Of a stretch of DNA of 64,000 nucleotides, positions 28,467 through 40,560 are shown one piece after another. The DNA comes from Bicyclus anynana (taxonomy: Eukaryota > Arthropoda > Insecta > Lepidoptera > Nymphalidae): positions 8,149,355 through 8,213,354 of the forward strand of contig NC_069104.1 in assembly GCF_947172395.1 (NCBI RefSeq), written 5' to 3'. The notes below the pieces were generated by a model. The model saw nothing but the letters and a program-made list of their open reading frames with translations. It was not told the DNA's origin and did no database searches. Both the position numbers and the translations under genes were made by a program. Position 1 is the first letter of the stretch. Every line of letters begins with the position of its first letter.

Positions 28467-28646
28467 AGCCTTCGCATCTCATGAATTTGCATGCTCGTTT
28501 AATATATTACAAGGCTCCCTGTATAGCCTCATGAAAATTCAATACCCTACTATCCTTGGTTTTTATATATGTTCATTTAACGTATTAAAATAAAAACTTA
28601 TGTATAGTATTCTCGCCTTGAAGACAGGTTAAGGAAACATAGACAT

Positions 28647-29406
28647 CAGGGGCGTAGCTAGCACAGTATCAGCATCATCAATGATACGGGGCCCCCGGAC
28701 TACAGGGCCCCTTACGTGTGAAAGCAAAAATTAGTAAAGTGTAATCCACAATCTCACTAAATCTGGTGCTTCCCGAAAAAAAAGCTGCCTATAGAATTTC
28801 ACCTCAGAAATGACAAAAGTCAACTAAGCAATTTTTGTGGTTTTTGGGTTTTTAGCGTGCACCCAAAAGTTGGTTACATCCTACTTATGTTGAGTCGCTG
28901 TCATATTTATTTTAGGCAAACATTTTTGTTTCTGTTGTGAGAAAGGAGGTGGTCCATTTTAGGTCCACTATTGTACCCCGTACCTATCATTAAAATTAAA
29001 AATACAAGGATTTTATTAAAATTTATTAAAGTGAATAAATCTAACTATATAAAAAGAAATAATTATAATAAAACCCCAAGTTTTTGAGTTATATCAAGAT
29101 GGCGCCCTTAAAGCAACTATGACATTTGACAGCAAACGTCAAATCGATTACTGCATTAAAAACGTCATCTATCCGCCATTATTACCATAATAATGTTGCA
29201 CTTCTTGGGAGATAATGAATTCGAAAGTAAATTCGTAGATTTGTATAATCAAAAATAGTTAAAAGAAATATCTTCTTTTATTTTCGCTAGGGTACAATGA
29301 CTGATCCTGGGCTCCATACAATTTTGGACCATCTCCTTTTTACCCTTTATTTGAGCCCATCAACTAATTTTGATACAGGGCCCCTCCAAGGCACGCTACG
29401 CTACTG
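28647..29406. mobile_element. Nested TIR elements: GGCGTAGC hAT-like MITE with an insert
   Basis: The outer ends are CAGGGGCGTAGCTAG (left) and GCTACGCTACTG (right), with GGGGCCCCC and GGGCCCC blocks beside them. The flanks ATAGACAT and GCAGACAT match at 6 of 8 positions, an old target-duplication candidate. Inside, about 28942-29343 is bounded by GAAAGGAGGTGGTCC and GGACCATCTCCTTTTTA, a second inverted pair. The insert shares TTGAGTTATATCAAGATG and CTTAAAGCAACTATGACA with 44574-45108, where they are in reverse orientation. Confidence 0.6.
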
Positions 29407-29570
29407 GCAGACATCAGAAAGATGTTCAGCACGTGCAGATAAAAACTTTCAATGATCAAACTCGAATGGCCTTCGATCGCGGCCTTTCGGCTTCCGCGGT
29501 AAGTACCGAAGTATTCGTAAAAGAAACGCAAGATTGCTTATTTCCTGTGTACCTTTAAATATGTTAATGC

Positions 29571-30088
29571 ACTAGCCGACGCCCCGCGGTTTCACCCGCG
29601 TAGTTCGCGTTCCCGTGAGAATGCCAGACTCAACACACGCAGAGAATTAAGAAAATTCTCTGGTATGTAGGTTTCCTCACGATGTTTTTTGTACACCGTT
29701 TGAGACACGTGATTTTTAATTTCTTAAAATGCACACAACTGAAAAGTTGGAGGTGCATGCTATGACCGGATTCGAACCCACACCCTCCGGAATCGCACAT
29801 ATCAACTGTTCTATTACGGCTCTTAAGAATATTTTTTAGATATAAATAAATTGCCGGGTGGTTAGGGTACGCCTGGGCATTTACTTTTACATAATATACT
29901 ATTACAAACTGACGCGGCGCTGTTTCACCTGCGTGGTTCCCGTTCCAGTAGGAATATGGGGATAATATATAGCCTTCCTCGATAAATGGGCTATCTAATA
30001 CTGAAAGAATTTTTCAAATCGGACCAGTAGTTTCTGAGATTAGCGCGTTCAAACAAACAAACTCTTCAGCTTTATAATATTAGTATAG
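29571..30088 (-). mobile_element. Helitron fragments around a SINE-A fragment
   Basis: At 29571-29620 a Helitron 3' end in minus orientation (ACTAGCCGACGCCCCGCGG) is cut off. A SINE-A portion (29620-29823, minus, box B GGTTCGAATCCGGTC or a close variant) follows. A longer Helitron body lies at 29906-30088 (GACGCGGCGCTGTTTCACC ... CTTTATAATATTAGTATAG). The first and last pieces are separate or rearranged copies, since 29906 restarts at the 3' end. Confidence 0.6.
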
Positions 30089-30545
30089 TTTAAGTGGTCA
30101 AACTATAAAATGTTATAAACTATATAACTGCCTACATTCATAAATACATAAATATTATCGTAGTACCGGTTTGATTGTTAAAAGCGTGTCATTAATTCAT
30201 CTTTTCATCCGTAATCATTGTAACGATATTTAATTACTTTAGCAACAATGTATTATAACGATTAAATGCTAATTTTGGTAAATACATAATACTAAGTACA
30301 AGAAAATTCATGTTGCTAAATTAGCTCATACCGCATAATGTTACATGAAAGTCCAATCATTTCTGTTTTTTTTTTAATTTTTTATGTTATAATATGTAGG
30401 TAGTTAGTATATAAGTACTTTTAATGTCATATATACATTTTATGTAACGTTACACACGGTCAAGCCAGCCACGGTTATAAGGCCGCCTTTTGTATATTAC
30501 TTATTTTTTATATATTCCTTTTCTATGTATTATATTCTTTATGAC

Positions 30546-30842
30546 ATGATAGCCCAGTGGATATGACCTCTGCCTCCGATTCCGAAGGGTGTGGATTCGA
30601 ATCCGGTATAGGGCAACCTCCAACTTTTCAGTTGTGTGCATTTAAAAAAATTAAATATCACGTGTCTCAAACGGTGAAGGAAAACATCGTGAGGAAACCT
30701 GCATACCAGAGAATTATCTTAATTCTCTGCGTGTGTGAAGTCTGCCAATCCGCAAGGGTTAGCGTGATGGACTATTGGCCCAACACCTCTCATTCTGAGA
30801 AGAGACTCGAGCTCAGCAGTGAGCTGAAAGGTTGATAACGAT
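30546..30842 (+). mobile_element. SINE-A copy
   Basis: Plus orientation: ATGATAGCCCAGTGGATATG, box B GGATTCGAATCCGG, ACGTGTCTCAAACGGTGAAG, CTGCATACCAGAGAATTATC, TGGACTATTGGCCCAACACC, and GAGCTCAGCAGTGAGCTGAA with a short tail. The protein-like frame at 30557-30835 is an accident of the SINE. Confidence 0.88.
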
Positions 30843-30849
30843 ATTCTTT

Positions 30850-32353
30850 ACGAACAAGTGTAAATAAATAAATTAATTGTGTCAGGGAACTTAAATTCGT
30901 ACCAAATTAAATAGAACTTGAAGGGCAATGCTAAGGTACGTCCTTACTAACAGTGGAAGCACAAAGCAAATATACCTAATCAAAGAGATAAGATAACTAA
31001 AAACAAACAGGTCCTCTGTACCATAAACAAAGGGCGATATGGTTGTAAATAAAAATTATCAATCCTATTATAAGAGTAATAAGAATTATTATTAATCAGT
31101 ATATTCTTTGCTTGTTTGCACGTCTATTATTAACTGCTCTACATTTTCTTATGGTGATTGGAGACAATTATAATCTATACTAATGCTAGTGGACGCCCTC
31201 GACTACTCTACCCTACCCCTAGCCTACTCTACCCTTCCCTACCTCTACCTAGGGTAAGGATAGCTACCCCTTTTTCTAATTTTCTGCGCATTTTTTTATT
31301 TTTTTCTGTCATAAGAACCTTCTCCTGACAATAACAAACACATAAAAAAAATAATCAAATCGGTCCAGCCCTTCACGCGTGATGGCGTTACCAGGGGATA
31401 TATGGATTCATTTTTATGTATATCTTTTATGAAGAGTCATAGAGTACATTGAATATAAGGTAAAGAGTAGTGCTGTAGGAGGTAATCTCTGGATCTACTA
31501 AACAAACAAACACTTCAGCTTTATAATATCAGTATAGATAATTAGTTTGACGTTTATTCCTTTAGTGACATCAAGTAACATCGTGACGTCACAAAATAGA
31601 CAACAGCATTTTTGACGTTTGGAAAAATTTTATAAAAACATGCTTTTATGATTAAGTTTTCTTTAAAATCCTTAACTTTTATTAATTAATATCGATATAT
31701 TTCGAACCCTTATTCCACGTACTAATTATACGAAATTAATATTTTGTTTATACTAAATATCATATGAGTTTTCTTCTTCAATTAAGTAAAATCGTTCTAA
31801 CGCGTCTGCAGAAACGTCATGAGTTATAATTTATAGTATAGCCTTCATAGTGTATCACAGAACCACAGAATACATAATAGTATAAGGAACTACCGACCCT
31901 GAGTAGGATCAATAGTATGTAGGTACAGACAAATTGCAGACGTCTTTAGTCTAGACTTACCCACTACCCACTGCTTTATATTTCGAGCATCCTTCTCTTT
32001 GGGTATAAGTAGTTAAATAATTACGAATTCTTGTCTAGGATGTGTACCTACTTCCTTTTTCCTCAACTAAATACATGTACATATTACATATACATAAATA
32101 CATGTACATATTACATATACATACAATGATAATTTTATACTATACATATTAGTATATTTACATAGGTGAAGACATTATACTATTTATTTTTAAATTAAGG
32201 AAGATTTAGATATAATCCATTTAATCGAGTTTAAAAAGGAGTAGGTTTTAAATTTGACGGTTTTCTTTTTGATGTATTTGTCAATTTCTAACTCCGTTAG
32301 TTTAGATTTTTTATCAACTGCTTATGTTAATTTGGCACTTCCTTGGTTCTGCA
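30850..32353. other. Gene-free stretch with LINE/Helitron debris
   Basis: A Helitron-like end (CTAGTGGACGCCCTCGAC) at about 31188 runs into a CTACCCTACCCCTAGCC-rich segment and a TCGGTCCAGCCCTTCACGCG block (31190-31400) of RTE-like 3' UTR character. A 28-bp unit (ATACATGTACATATTACATA and then TACATA) is repeated twice at about 32070-32125. No coding signal. Confidence 0.45.
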
Positions 32354-32560
32354 TCTATACTTATATTGTAAAGCTGAAGAGTTTGTTTGTTTGTTAGATT
32401 GAACGCGCTCATCTCAGGCACTACTGGTCCGATTTGAAAAATTATTTCAATGTTAGATAGCCCATTTATCGCATTTATCGAGGAATGCTATAGGCTATAT
32501 AATATCCCCGTATTCCTACGGGAACGGTAACCACGCGGGTGAAACCGCACGGTCAGCAAG
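32354..32560 (+). mobile_element. Short Helitron, 3' end degenerate
   Basis: Starts TCTATACTTATATTGTAAAG, has GTTTGTTTGTTAGATTGAAC, GTCCGATTTGAAAAATT, and the 3' part ACCACGCGGGTGAAACCGCA. The terminal CTAG is lost. Confidence 0.65.
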
Positions 32561-33284
32561 TCGTCTATAAATGTACTTATACAATGCACTTATTAGTACA
32601 TTGTTATTTTTCGCTATTTATTGTAGGACTTCTTTGTTTTTCTTTGTTTTCAGTTTATCACATATTTTTTAAGATTTTTTTGTAATTCAGTTCTTAAGAA
32701 AAAGCATCTACAACGAAAAACAGTTAATAAGTGTTGCATTGAAAAATGTTTACAATGTCATATTGTTATTTACATCACTCCACGCCGAGTGTTATTATAA
32801 TTATAAAAACAATTATATTAATAAATGTATGACTGTGCAAATAATAATGTGAAGGGTCAGGTACTCGAGACACCGAACGAGACGGGCGTCAATAAAGACA
32901 ATAATACCAATTAATATAATTATCATTATTTAATTTTATAAATTCAAATTTAAACGCACTATTAATCAATTAATTGGTCATTAAGATAATGGAGGGATAT
33001 AAAACATAACATCCAGTAGTCATTACACTATAAGAAATGCTACAACATTATTTACCTATTAATAAAAATGAACCGATCTTTAAATTTTAAAATGGTTCTA
33101 TAATTCTATATCTGTCAAGATCCCTTTTCGGTAAAGCGTGGAGGTGTCGTATGGATAGCATATATGTAGATACACCATTCTATACCATATATCTAATAAG
33201 AACCATTAGGTTTACAGTCTGAATTTGTAAAAATCAAACGTTTCAGTTAACGTAAAAAGAAATAAAGCCGTTTATCTATTTATA

Positions 33285-33478
33285 CTATTATTATAAAGAT
33301 GTAAAGTTTGTGGTATTATATGGGGTAATCCCTGTATCTACTGAACCGATTTTGAAAATTCTTTTACCATTAGAAAGTTAAGTTATTTGTGAGTGTCATA
33401 TTCTATATCTTGTCCCCGTATTCTAAAGAACGGGAACTACGCGGGTGAAACTGCGGGGCGGCGGCTAGTGCTACATAA
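33285..33478 (+). mobile_element. Short Helitron, 5' end degenerate
   Basis: Plus-strand body GGGTAATCCCTGTATCTACT, GAACCGATTTTGAAAATTC and the hairpin-rich end GCGGGTGAAACTGCGGGGCG, GCGGCTAG before T. Confidence 0.6.
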
Positions 33479-33694
33479 ATGTACCTATAGGTAAGTATGG
33501 TCTAAAATCCGCCATTAGAAATATATACCCTCACCCTCATCCGTTAAGTTAAACTATGGAACTGGATTAAGTAAAAAAATAATCATTTAATACTATCCGG
33601 CCGCAACTTAACTAGGCAATCTATTTGCAATGTGTCTATGTGAATATTTTATATCATTATATAAATGTATATATTTATTATTTTTATATTGTGA

Positions 33695-33877
33695 GCCGTG
33701 ATAGCCCAGTGGATATGACCTCTGCCTCCGATTCCGGAGGGTGTGGGTTTGAATCCGTTCCAGGGCCATCTTTTCAGTTGTGTGCATTTGAAGAAATGAA
33801 ATATCACGTGTCTCAAACAGTGAAGGAAAACATCGTGAGAAAACCTGCATACCAGAGAATTTTCTTAATTCGCTGCG
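33695..33877 (+). mobile_element. SINE-A copy, 3' truncated
   Basis: Starts GCCGTGATAGCCCAGTGGAT and has GGGTTTGAATCCGTTCCAGG, ATATCACGTGTCTCAAACAG and CTGCATACCAGAGAATTTTC. It stops at TTCGCTGCG, losing the 3' third. Confidence 0.85.
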
Positions 33878-34531
33878 TCAAAATCTCTTGTTAAATAAAT
33901 TTCATTGACTTCTTGTTTGTTTCCTTTTCGATATCTAGAGGATATCACGAGCAAGATAGGAATGCCTCGAGATTGATAAAAAAATGTTTGCAAAGAATAT
34001 TGACTTGCGTAAATCCCCTAGATTCTGCAATAATGATATCTTTATCGATAATCAATTCAAGTTCAAATTTCTTTATTTGCAAATTGTTAATACAGGAATA
34101 TCTTTGTACCTATGTAGAAGCTTATAATTCACTACAAAATAGCATGAAAATTTCAAAATCTTTAAACTAAATTACATTGTTTATAACTCACAAGTGAGTT
34201 CAAAGTACACTATAGTTACAAATATAATAATTTTGTTCTCCGAAATAAAACTGTCATGAATTACATAACTAAATAATACTACATATACCTACTTACATGA
34301 TTAAAACTATAAAAAATAATTATTATTAAGTCTGGTAACAGAATCTACAATTAATTCTTTTTGTCATTTAATTAGTCTTTGATAGTGTAATACCGATTCT
34401 TTTTGCAATAGTTCTTGAATTTTAATTTTAAATAGCAACACTTTTTCTTTAAGCTAATTTTGCTATACTAGCGAAATAGATATTGTTCTAGCGAACGTCG
34501 TACGATGTCACCAGCGTAGTTTCTATTCCTA

Positions 34532-34619
34532 TGCAAATATGGGGTCAGAATATAATTATATATTCTGACCCCATATTTGCAAAGACGTACCGCCAATATA
34601 CTTGGCGGTACGTCTTTGC
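34532..34619. repeat. Two abutting near-perfect palindromes
   Basis: The first is 34532-34581: TGCAAATATGGGGTCAGAAT... mirrored by ...ATTCTGACCCCATATTTGCA, with 23-nt perfect arms around a 4-nt centre. The second is 34579-34619: GCAAAGACGTACCGCCAA, a 5-nt loop TATAC, then TTGGCGGTACGTCTTTGC (18-nt perfect arms). They share the GCA junction. The second uses the SINE-B sequence GGCGGTACGTCTTTGCCGG, which continues as a minus-oriented SINE-B fragment to about 34650. Confidence 0.9.
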
Positions 34620-34691
34620 CGGTAAGGTGGTAGCCATGGCCGAAGCCTCCCAGCTATACTATACTATACTATTTCCATTAAAACGTTAGAT

Positions 34692-35171
34692 CAGTGATTC
34701 CCACAGTGGTCTATTTCGACCCCTAGGGGTTTATGACAACCTGCAAGGGGTCTACGTCAGCGAAAAAAAATTGGGGGTCCATGAAACGAAAATGGGGGTC
34801 CACGATAGTGGATCTTAACACATACACTGACAGTACCTATTTACTTGATTCATACATACTATCTTATGTCTTTATTATTAAACCATCAGATTCATCCTTC
34901 TCACTAAAAATATTGACTTATTGCTTATGTTATTTTATTTATAGTTTATTTTATGTTTATAACAGATACAAAATTAGATTTTGAGTAGTTTTAATTTAAA
35001 TTCAACTATTAAATGTATAAATTAACATGTGTTTTTATTTTAAGTTTTTAACACTAAACTTTACTACAGTTAGAAATTTACAGGAAATCAATATCAGGTA
35101 AGTAGGGGGTCTACCCAACACGGAAAAACATGGCAAGGGGTCTACGACACAAAAAACTTTGGGGAACTCTG
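34692..35171. mobile_element. hAT-like MITE with exact 8-bp target duplication
   Basis: Ends CAGTGATTCCCACAG and TTTGGGGAACTCTG (imperfect inverted repeats). CGTTAGAT lies directly outside both ends (34684-34691 and 35172-35179). Inside, the motif AAGGGGTCTACG recurs at both flanks (about 34745 and 35138) in the same orientation. It is 480 bp with no transposase frame. The 8-bp duplication is the hAT signature. Confidence 0.85.
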
Positions 35172-35489
35172 CGTTAGATGTTAGACAAAAGTGTATCAAA
35201 CCGCCCTTGGACTTCCTCGCTACGAATGTGGAGCAATGCGATAACAAGCGTTTGCACTGTTTATCACTTATCAGCTAGAGTGCAGTAAACAAGGTGCATC
35301 CGAATGTGTGACTTGCATGAGTGTGTGTTTGTTTATAATGTTTAAAGATGCGTTGCCGGCCTCACTAGCACGGTGGTTATTTGGATATCGAAGGCCTATG
35401 TTCTAGGTCCAATTACACAATACACACATCTCTAGCTCGCCGCGTAGCTTTTGTTATATGTACTAAGATAGCTAGTAAAAATATAGTCT

Positions 35490-35860
35490 AATAGCGGACG
35501 CCCGCGACTTCGTCTATAATAGGGATAAAAAGTAGCCTATGTGTTAATCCAGACTATAATCTATCTCTACTTCAAATTTCTTTCAGTAGCCGAGGCGTGA
35601 AAGAGTAACAAACGCTCATACCATCAAAATCATAATAAAGTTTAAGGTAATTAAGGTCACCCACCACCACTTTTAAACGGCTCAATCGATTTTCATAAAA
35701 CATGTCTAAGAACACTCGACTGTAAGTCACCTTTAATACAAAAAAAGCTAAAATGAAATCGCTTCATCCGTTCGGGAGCTATGGAGCCACAGACAGACAG
35801 ACACGTCAAACTCATAACACCCCTCGTTTTTCGTCGCAGGTTAAAAAGGTTTGATTGTGT
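35490..35860 (-). mobile_element. Helitron end plus LINE-3'UTR-like repeat
   Basis: A minus-oriented Helitron 3' end (TAGCGGACGCCCGCGACTTC) with a short body lies at 35490-35610. It is followed by a repeat with AAACGGCTCAATCGATTTTC, GTTCGGGAGCTATGGAGCCA, and a (CAGA)n run ending CCCTCGTTTTTCGTCGCAGG (35640-35850), which resembles LINE 3' UTR repeats common in Lepidoptera. Family not resolved. Confidence 0.45.
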
Positions 35861-36036
35861 TTAAGTATCGTGCTATTTAACTGTAAGCACGTCAGAAAAC
35901 AGTTTGAAATCAAAAACAGAGGCTAGTGGCAGTTTGATGCTGTTACTATCGCGTTAACGTAAACGCGAATTTCTAAGGAATTGAAACAGCTCCATCTAGT
36001 GGCACTACTGCACAATTGTTTCAATTCTATCCTACT

Positions 36037-36428
36037 TCCTACTAATATTATAAATGCGAAAGTTTGTATGGATGTATGTTTGGATATTTGGATGTTTGTT
36101 ATTCCATAACGCCGCTACTACTGAAGCGATTTAGTTGAAATTTGGAATGGAAATAGATTTTACTCTGGATTTACACATAGACTACTTATTATCCCGAAAA
36201 AATCCATGGTTTCCCGAGATTTGCGAAAACTGATGATTTTGATGATATGAATGTTTGTTACTCTTTCACGCCTCAACTACTGAACCGAATTAGCTGAAAT
36301 TTGGTATTAAGATATATTATAGCCTGGATTAACACATAGACTTCTTTTTATCCCGGAAAAAGCCATGGCTCCCGAGGGATTTGTGAAAAACTAAATTCCA
36401 CGCGGATGAAGTCGCGGGCGTCCGCTAG
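36037..36428 (+). mobile_element. Helitron with two internal modules
   Basis: Starts TCCTACTAATATTATAAATG and GCGAAAGTTTGTATGG, ends GATGAAGTCGCGGGCGTCCG, CTAG before T. The body is a dimer: TACTGAAGCGATTTAGTTGA... and TACTGAACCGAATTAGCTGA... each followed by AAATTTGG, an ACACATAG block and ATCCCG(A/G)AAAAA. The copy at 50807-51173 has the same dimeric plan. Confidence 0.75.
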
Positions 36429-37739
36429 TTCCATATAATTTCGTGTTTACGTCAACGCGATAGTAACAGCATGAAAATATTGAAAACTCACACTAGGCAC
36501 ACTGACATTAAGCAATTATTTAGATGTTTGGTTAAGAGTGTGCAATATGTAATTTGGTGATTACAAATGGTTCTGGATCTCAGATTCTGGAAAAGTTAGG
36601 AGCCTGATATTTGGGTAAATGATATTTCAAAGTGTTAGCTTTGTTATCCGCTCTTAATATTCAAATGTTAACTAACATATTCACTCATATAATTCAGTTG
36701 TTGTACCTAACTGACTTCCTGTTCAATAACAAGTATGTACAAAACGTATTACAATAATATGCAAACACATATCATCATAGTACAGACTATAGTACAAGAA
36801 CATGATCCACCGTCCCTTTATTTCGTCCCCTTCCTAACTGATAGGGTTGCGAAGGTCAGATAGCGATCGCGAAACGAGAATGTTACCCTATCAAGGTCAC
36901 AGGAGCCCTACCTTGGGAGTAAGGTGACCAGGTATCTGGAATATACAGGATTTTGTTCAATTTTTAATTCTCAATTTAGTAATTAAGGACATCTATTTAC
37001 GAAAATTTTATTAAGCACGGTCATTCTGTTCATTGTAAAGCGTATTTTTTTTTTCGAAAAAGTTATTGAATCCGGTGTTTTTAATTTTTTAAATTTATTA
37101 TCTTTTCGACTCTTATTTCGACTAACAAAGGAGGTCACAGTATTATATAAAGTATATTTTTCAACAAACTTTCAACCCCTATTTCATCCTCTTCTTATTT
37201 TATTTTCGCAATAAAAAGTATCCTATAACCTTCTCCCTGTTAAAGTCTTAAACCGTGCCAAGTTTCATTTAAATTCATTCAGTAGTTTCAGCGTGATGCC
37301 CGGCCAACAAAATTCAAGGACAGACACGCAAAATAAAGATTACGATTGCCTATAACTAATTGGGCAAAATAAATAAAAGCTTGTGAAAGTTAAAAATTAA
37401 AAATTGGTAAAGTAAAAGACTTATTAAGTTAAGAAAAGGTGTTTAATTTAATAAATGGGTATTTCTTGTGACCCTATCCGTCCGGCTCGAGACAGGAAAT
37501 ACATGCTATAGATAAATGTAAAGAATTTAATACGATAATATGATCACGTACGCCCTCGGCCAAAAATATGTTGCGCCATATTTACACCAACTCTGAGGGT
37601 AGGTATTTATTAAATAATTATTATCTAACCCACGGATGTACGTAGATAATTCGTTTCTTTTTCATACCTAATCAACGATAATGACCTTAAAAGAAAGTGG
37701 AGCATTGTACTTACAACATTTAATTTTATTTCATAACTA

Positions 37740-38285
37740 GCGGACGCCCGCGACTTCGTCTCTGTTAAAATCGATGTAAATATTCAACCCCTATTCCACA
37801 CCCTTCTATTTATATTTTTGCATGTTGTATGAAGTTAAATAATCTTATTAAATTTTATAGCTTTTGTCTGCGGCTTCGTTCGCGTTACGAAGTAAGTATT
37901 ATTATTAACTAGTTATAGTTTTTGCGGCGTTACTTTTGTTTAGCGTCATGGGGGTTGAATTTATCAAAATCCTATTTAGCGAACGTCTTCATCATAGTAG
38001 CTCCAATCTTTAATGTCAGTCCAATCAGTGGAACATATAAAAAGATTTATACAAACTTTCATCCCCTATTTTACCTCCTTAGGGATGGAATTTATCAAAA
38101 TCTTTTATTAAGCCCGATCGGTTTAAAATTGACAAAGTTTCATACAAACTTTCATCCCCTATTTTATCCCTTTGGGGGTAGAACTGATCAAAATCCTTTT
38201 TTAGTGGATGCCTACATTATAACAACTACCTGCATGCCAAATTTCAGCCCAACCCGTCCAGTGGTTTAGTCTGTGTGTTGATAGA
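37740..38285 (+). repeat. Helitron end and tandem TTCATCCCCTATTTTA repeat
   Basis: Minus Helitron end ACTAGCGGACGCCCGCGACT at 37737. Then from about 37940 come three successive, diverged modules with ATCAAAATC and CAAACTTTCATCCCCTATTT (near 37965, 38093 and 38190), and a final AAATTTCAGCCCAACCCGTC, CAGTGGTTTAG. The 115-residue frame at 37922-38269 merely reads through these repeats, hence its repeated NFHPLFY. It is probably a LINE-derived repeat, not a gene. Confidence 0.5.
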
Positions 38286-38289
38286 TCAC

Positions 38290-40480
38290 TATGTCAGTCA
38301 GTCAGTCACCTTTGAGTTATATATATTTAGATACCTAATATTGTTATCGATGATTGGTGTGAATTTGATAACGGTTTTTATAATCTTTTGCACTGTCATC
38401 GCTATAAGGCAAGAAAGGTAAAAGGTAATCAAGTAGATTAATAATTTACTTTTGATATAATAATTAACCTAGACCTTGATAATAAGAACGCACTTTTTTA
38501 AGTTACGTATGAGATTACAATTTTCCGTTACTAAACAACAAATCACTGAATAAAAATAAATAATATCACAGTAACTAAAATAATATAAAGGCTTAAGTAA
38601 GAAATCTGATAAAATCATATCGACTTAATAATTACCCATAGTCTGTAGGTACATTGTATAATTACTTGATTAAATCTTTTAGTACTTGATTAAACCACAT
38701 GGTTATTCTAATATCCATACTATTGAATTAATGGAATTAAAAATGTAGAGACCTAGATACTTATACTGAAGTAAGTGCACTAAACCATCGTACATAGAAT
38801 ATATATATTCTGCATAGAAATAGAATCTTGAAATAATCTTACTGGTGAGTAAATATTAAAATTGCGCCGGCGCCAGCAAAAAATAATCAGAACAAGAAAA
38901 TAATACATTCTATACATACATAATGGCAGTTATGTTAATCTGTTTGCATCAAGTGGCTAGTTTATGATGAGGAGTGCATTGCGTCGATTGAGTACAAGAT
39001 GGTGTCGATTACGACAATTACAACTCATTGGGCACGATCAGAGGACTGGCCCTCGAAATAGGAGGCAATAGGCGCTTGAACGAATTCATTTCGATAGCCA
39101 ATTTACTAGTTCAATGAGGAGAAAAGTAGACCCTTTTATACCTATCAACGGTAGGCGAAAGATGCGAACAACTTAAGATCACTTAGACCAACCATTTAGA
39201 TCGTCAGTCAATCGATCGAATCCACTCTAGTTTGATTCCTAAGCTAGCAGGGGTGAATTTACTAGTAGGCTAAGTAGGCTGGAGCCTAGGGGTTTTAGGG
39301 GGCGGCAAATTTCACCCAAAATCTTTCTCTTCTACAAAAATACGTAAGTAACGATATTTTAATTATTTTAGTCCTGTACGGTCCTACTAAAATATTAAAA
39401 CTTTCAATTTTATTGACACTTGACTTCCATATGAGTTTGATATTTCTCCTTTCATATTGAAATACTATCTACGCGATTTTAAGCACAAAGCTTAAATGAT
39501 TTGATGTCTACGAAATTGGTGTACCTTCCACGTTTATTATATGACGGTACTGTTGTTCACAAGCATTATCAAATTGTCAAAACTAACCCAGTGTTTAGAT
39601 AATTTGGTAATTGTAAAAAAAAATCTTTTTTTTTGATTAAAAAATATATGTACCTAATTTTGTACCACATTTAAGTGCTAAAAAATTTTTTTCTTAAAAA
39701 TCCCCAGTATTGAAAAAAAAACGCGACATAGTAACAGTGCTTCTCTGTAATCATCTGGAGCTTCCACGATAATAATAATTGATCAATGAAAACGAAAATT
39801 TTCATCTATAAGACCAGAAAATACTTAGCCAAATTGAATTGAGACTTAGGAAACCCCTCAGAGGAACAAGATTTATAAAGTGATTCAAATTGGGTCCTTA
39901 AATTAAAGCAGAATTAGTGGTAATTTATTACCTTATTCCACATTAAAAATATATATTCCGTGAGATTCATTCTTGAAGAAGGACTAGACAACACAGGCAC
40001 TTAATATTGACACCATTCTAAAAATACTATCACAAGTTAATGCTCAAATATAAATGTGATATTGCTACATTTCGCTAATCAAACAGTGAAATGGCAAAAC
40101 ACCGGATATCTCATTCAAATATAAAATAGTAGGTAAATTAAAAAGATAAAAAATAATCAATTTAGGTATAAAATATTGACATTAAATATGTTCGCTCAGC
40201 AAACAATGTAGGTAATGCAACACACCCAATATTTGCAGTTGGCTTCGAAGGTTTACAGAAGGGTGCGGAACTCTGGACATCGGTTAAAAGGACAAATAAC
40301 CGCTTATGCCTATTTATAGTTCTAACTGGACTACACAGTTGCGACATAGAACCAAATAAAGGCATTAACGGTCTAGAGATGGTCCAAGGGTGTAAAAAAA
40401 CTATCGACTAATTATATCGATATTTGTGTACAATGTGACAACTATCTATTATAATAAAATTGAATACTTGTTTAGCCCCC
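38290..40480. other. Gene-free AT-rich stretch
   Basis: No coding frame with family resemblance. A GC-richer, apparently single-copy patch lies at about 38930-39250 (GCATTGCGTCGATTGAGTAC, GGACTGGCCCTCGAAATAGG). I could not assign it. A CTAGTAGGCTAAGTAGGCTG repeat-like patch is at about 39258. Confidence 0.4.
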
Positions 40481-40560
40481 CTAGCTAAGTGGCACGTCGA
40501 TTCTGTTTCTACGATCGTTAACGCTTCGAAGACGTGCCATTTGGCTTGGGGGCCTGGTGT
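40480..40560. repeat. Short inverted repeat, GTGGCACGTCG family
   Basis: CCCCCCTAGCTAAGTGGCAC and GTCGATTCTGTTTCTACGAT are mirrored by TCGAAGACGTGCCATTTGGC and TTGGGGGCC, so the segment folds on itself. Related sequence is at about 3962-4075 and about 62060-62240 (CACGTGGCACGTCGTTTCTC). Confidence 0.5.

Noticed and set aside
30545..30620. Genuine tRNA gene in the GATAGCCCAGTGG...GGATTCGAATCCGG segment
   Set aside because: It is the SINE-A head, followed by the family body and tail at every copy.
33608..33894. Overlapping 80- and 89-residue ORFs
   Set aside because: Both read through a SINE-A copy in opposite directions.
38930..39250. Possible unique exon or regulatory block
   Set aside because: It is somewhat GC-richer than its surroundings but has no open frame of note, splice pattern or repeat match that would support a call.
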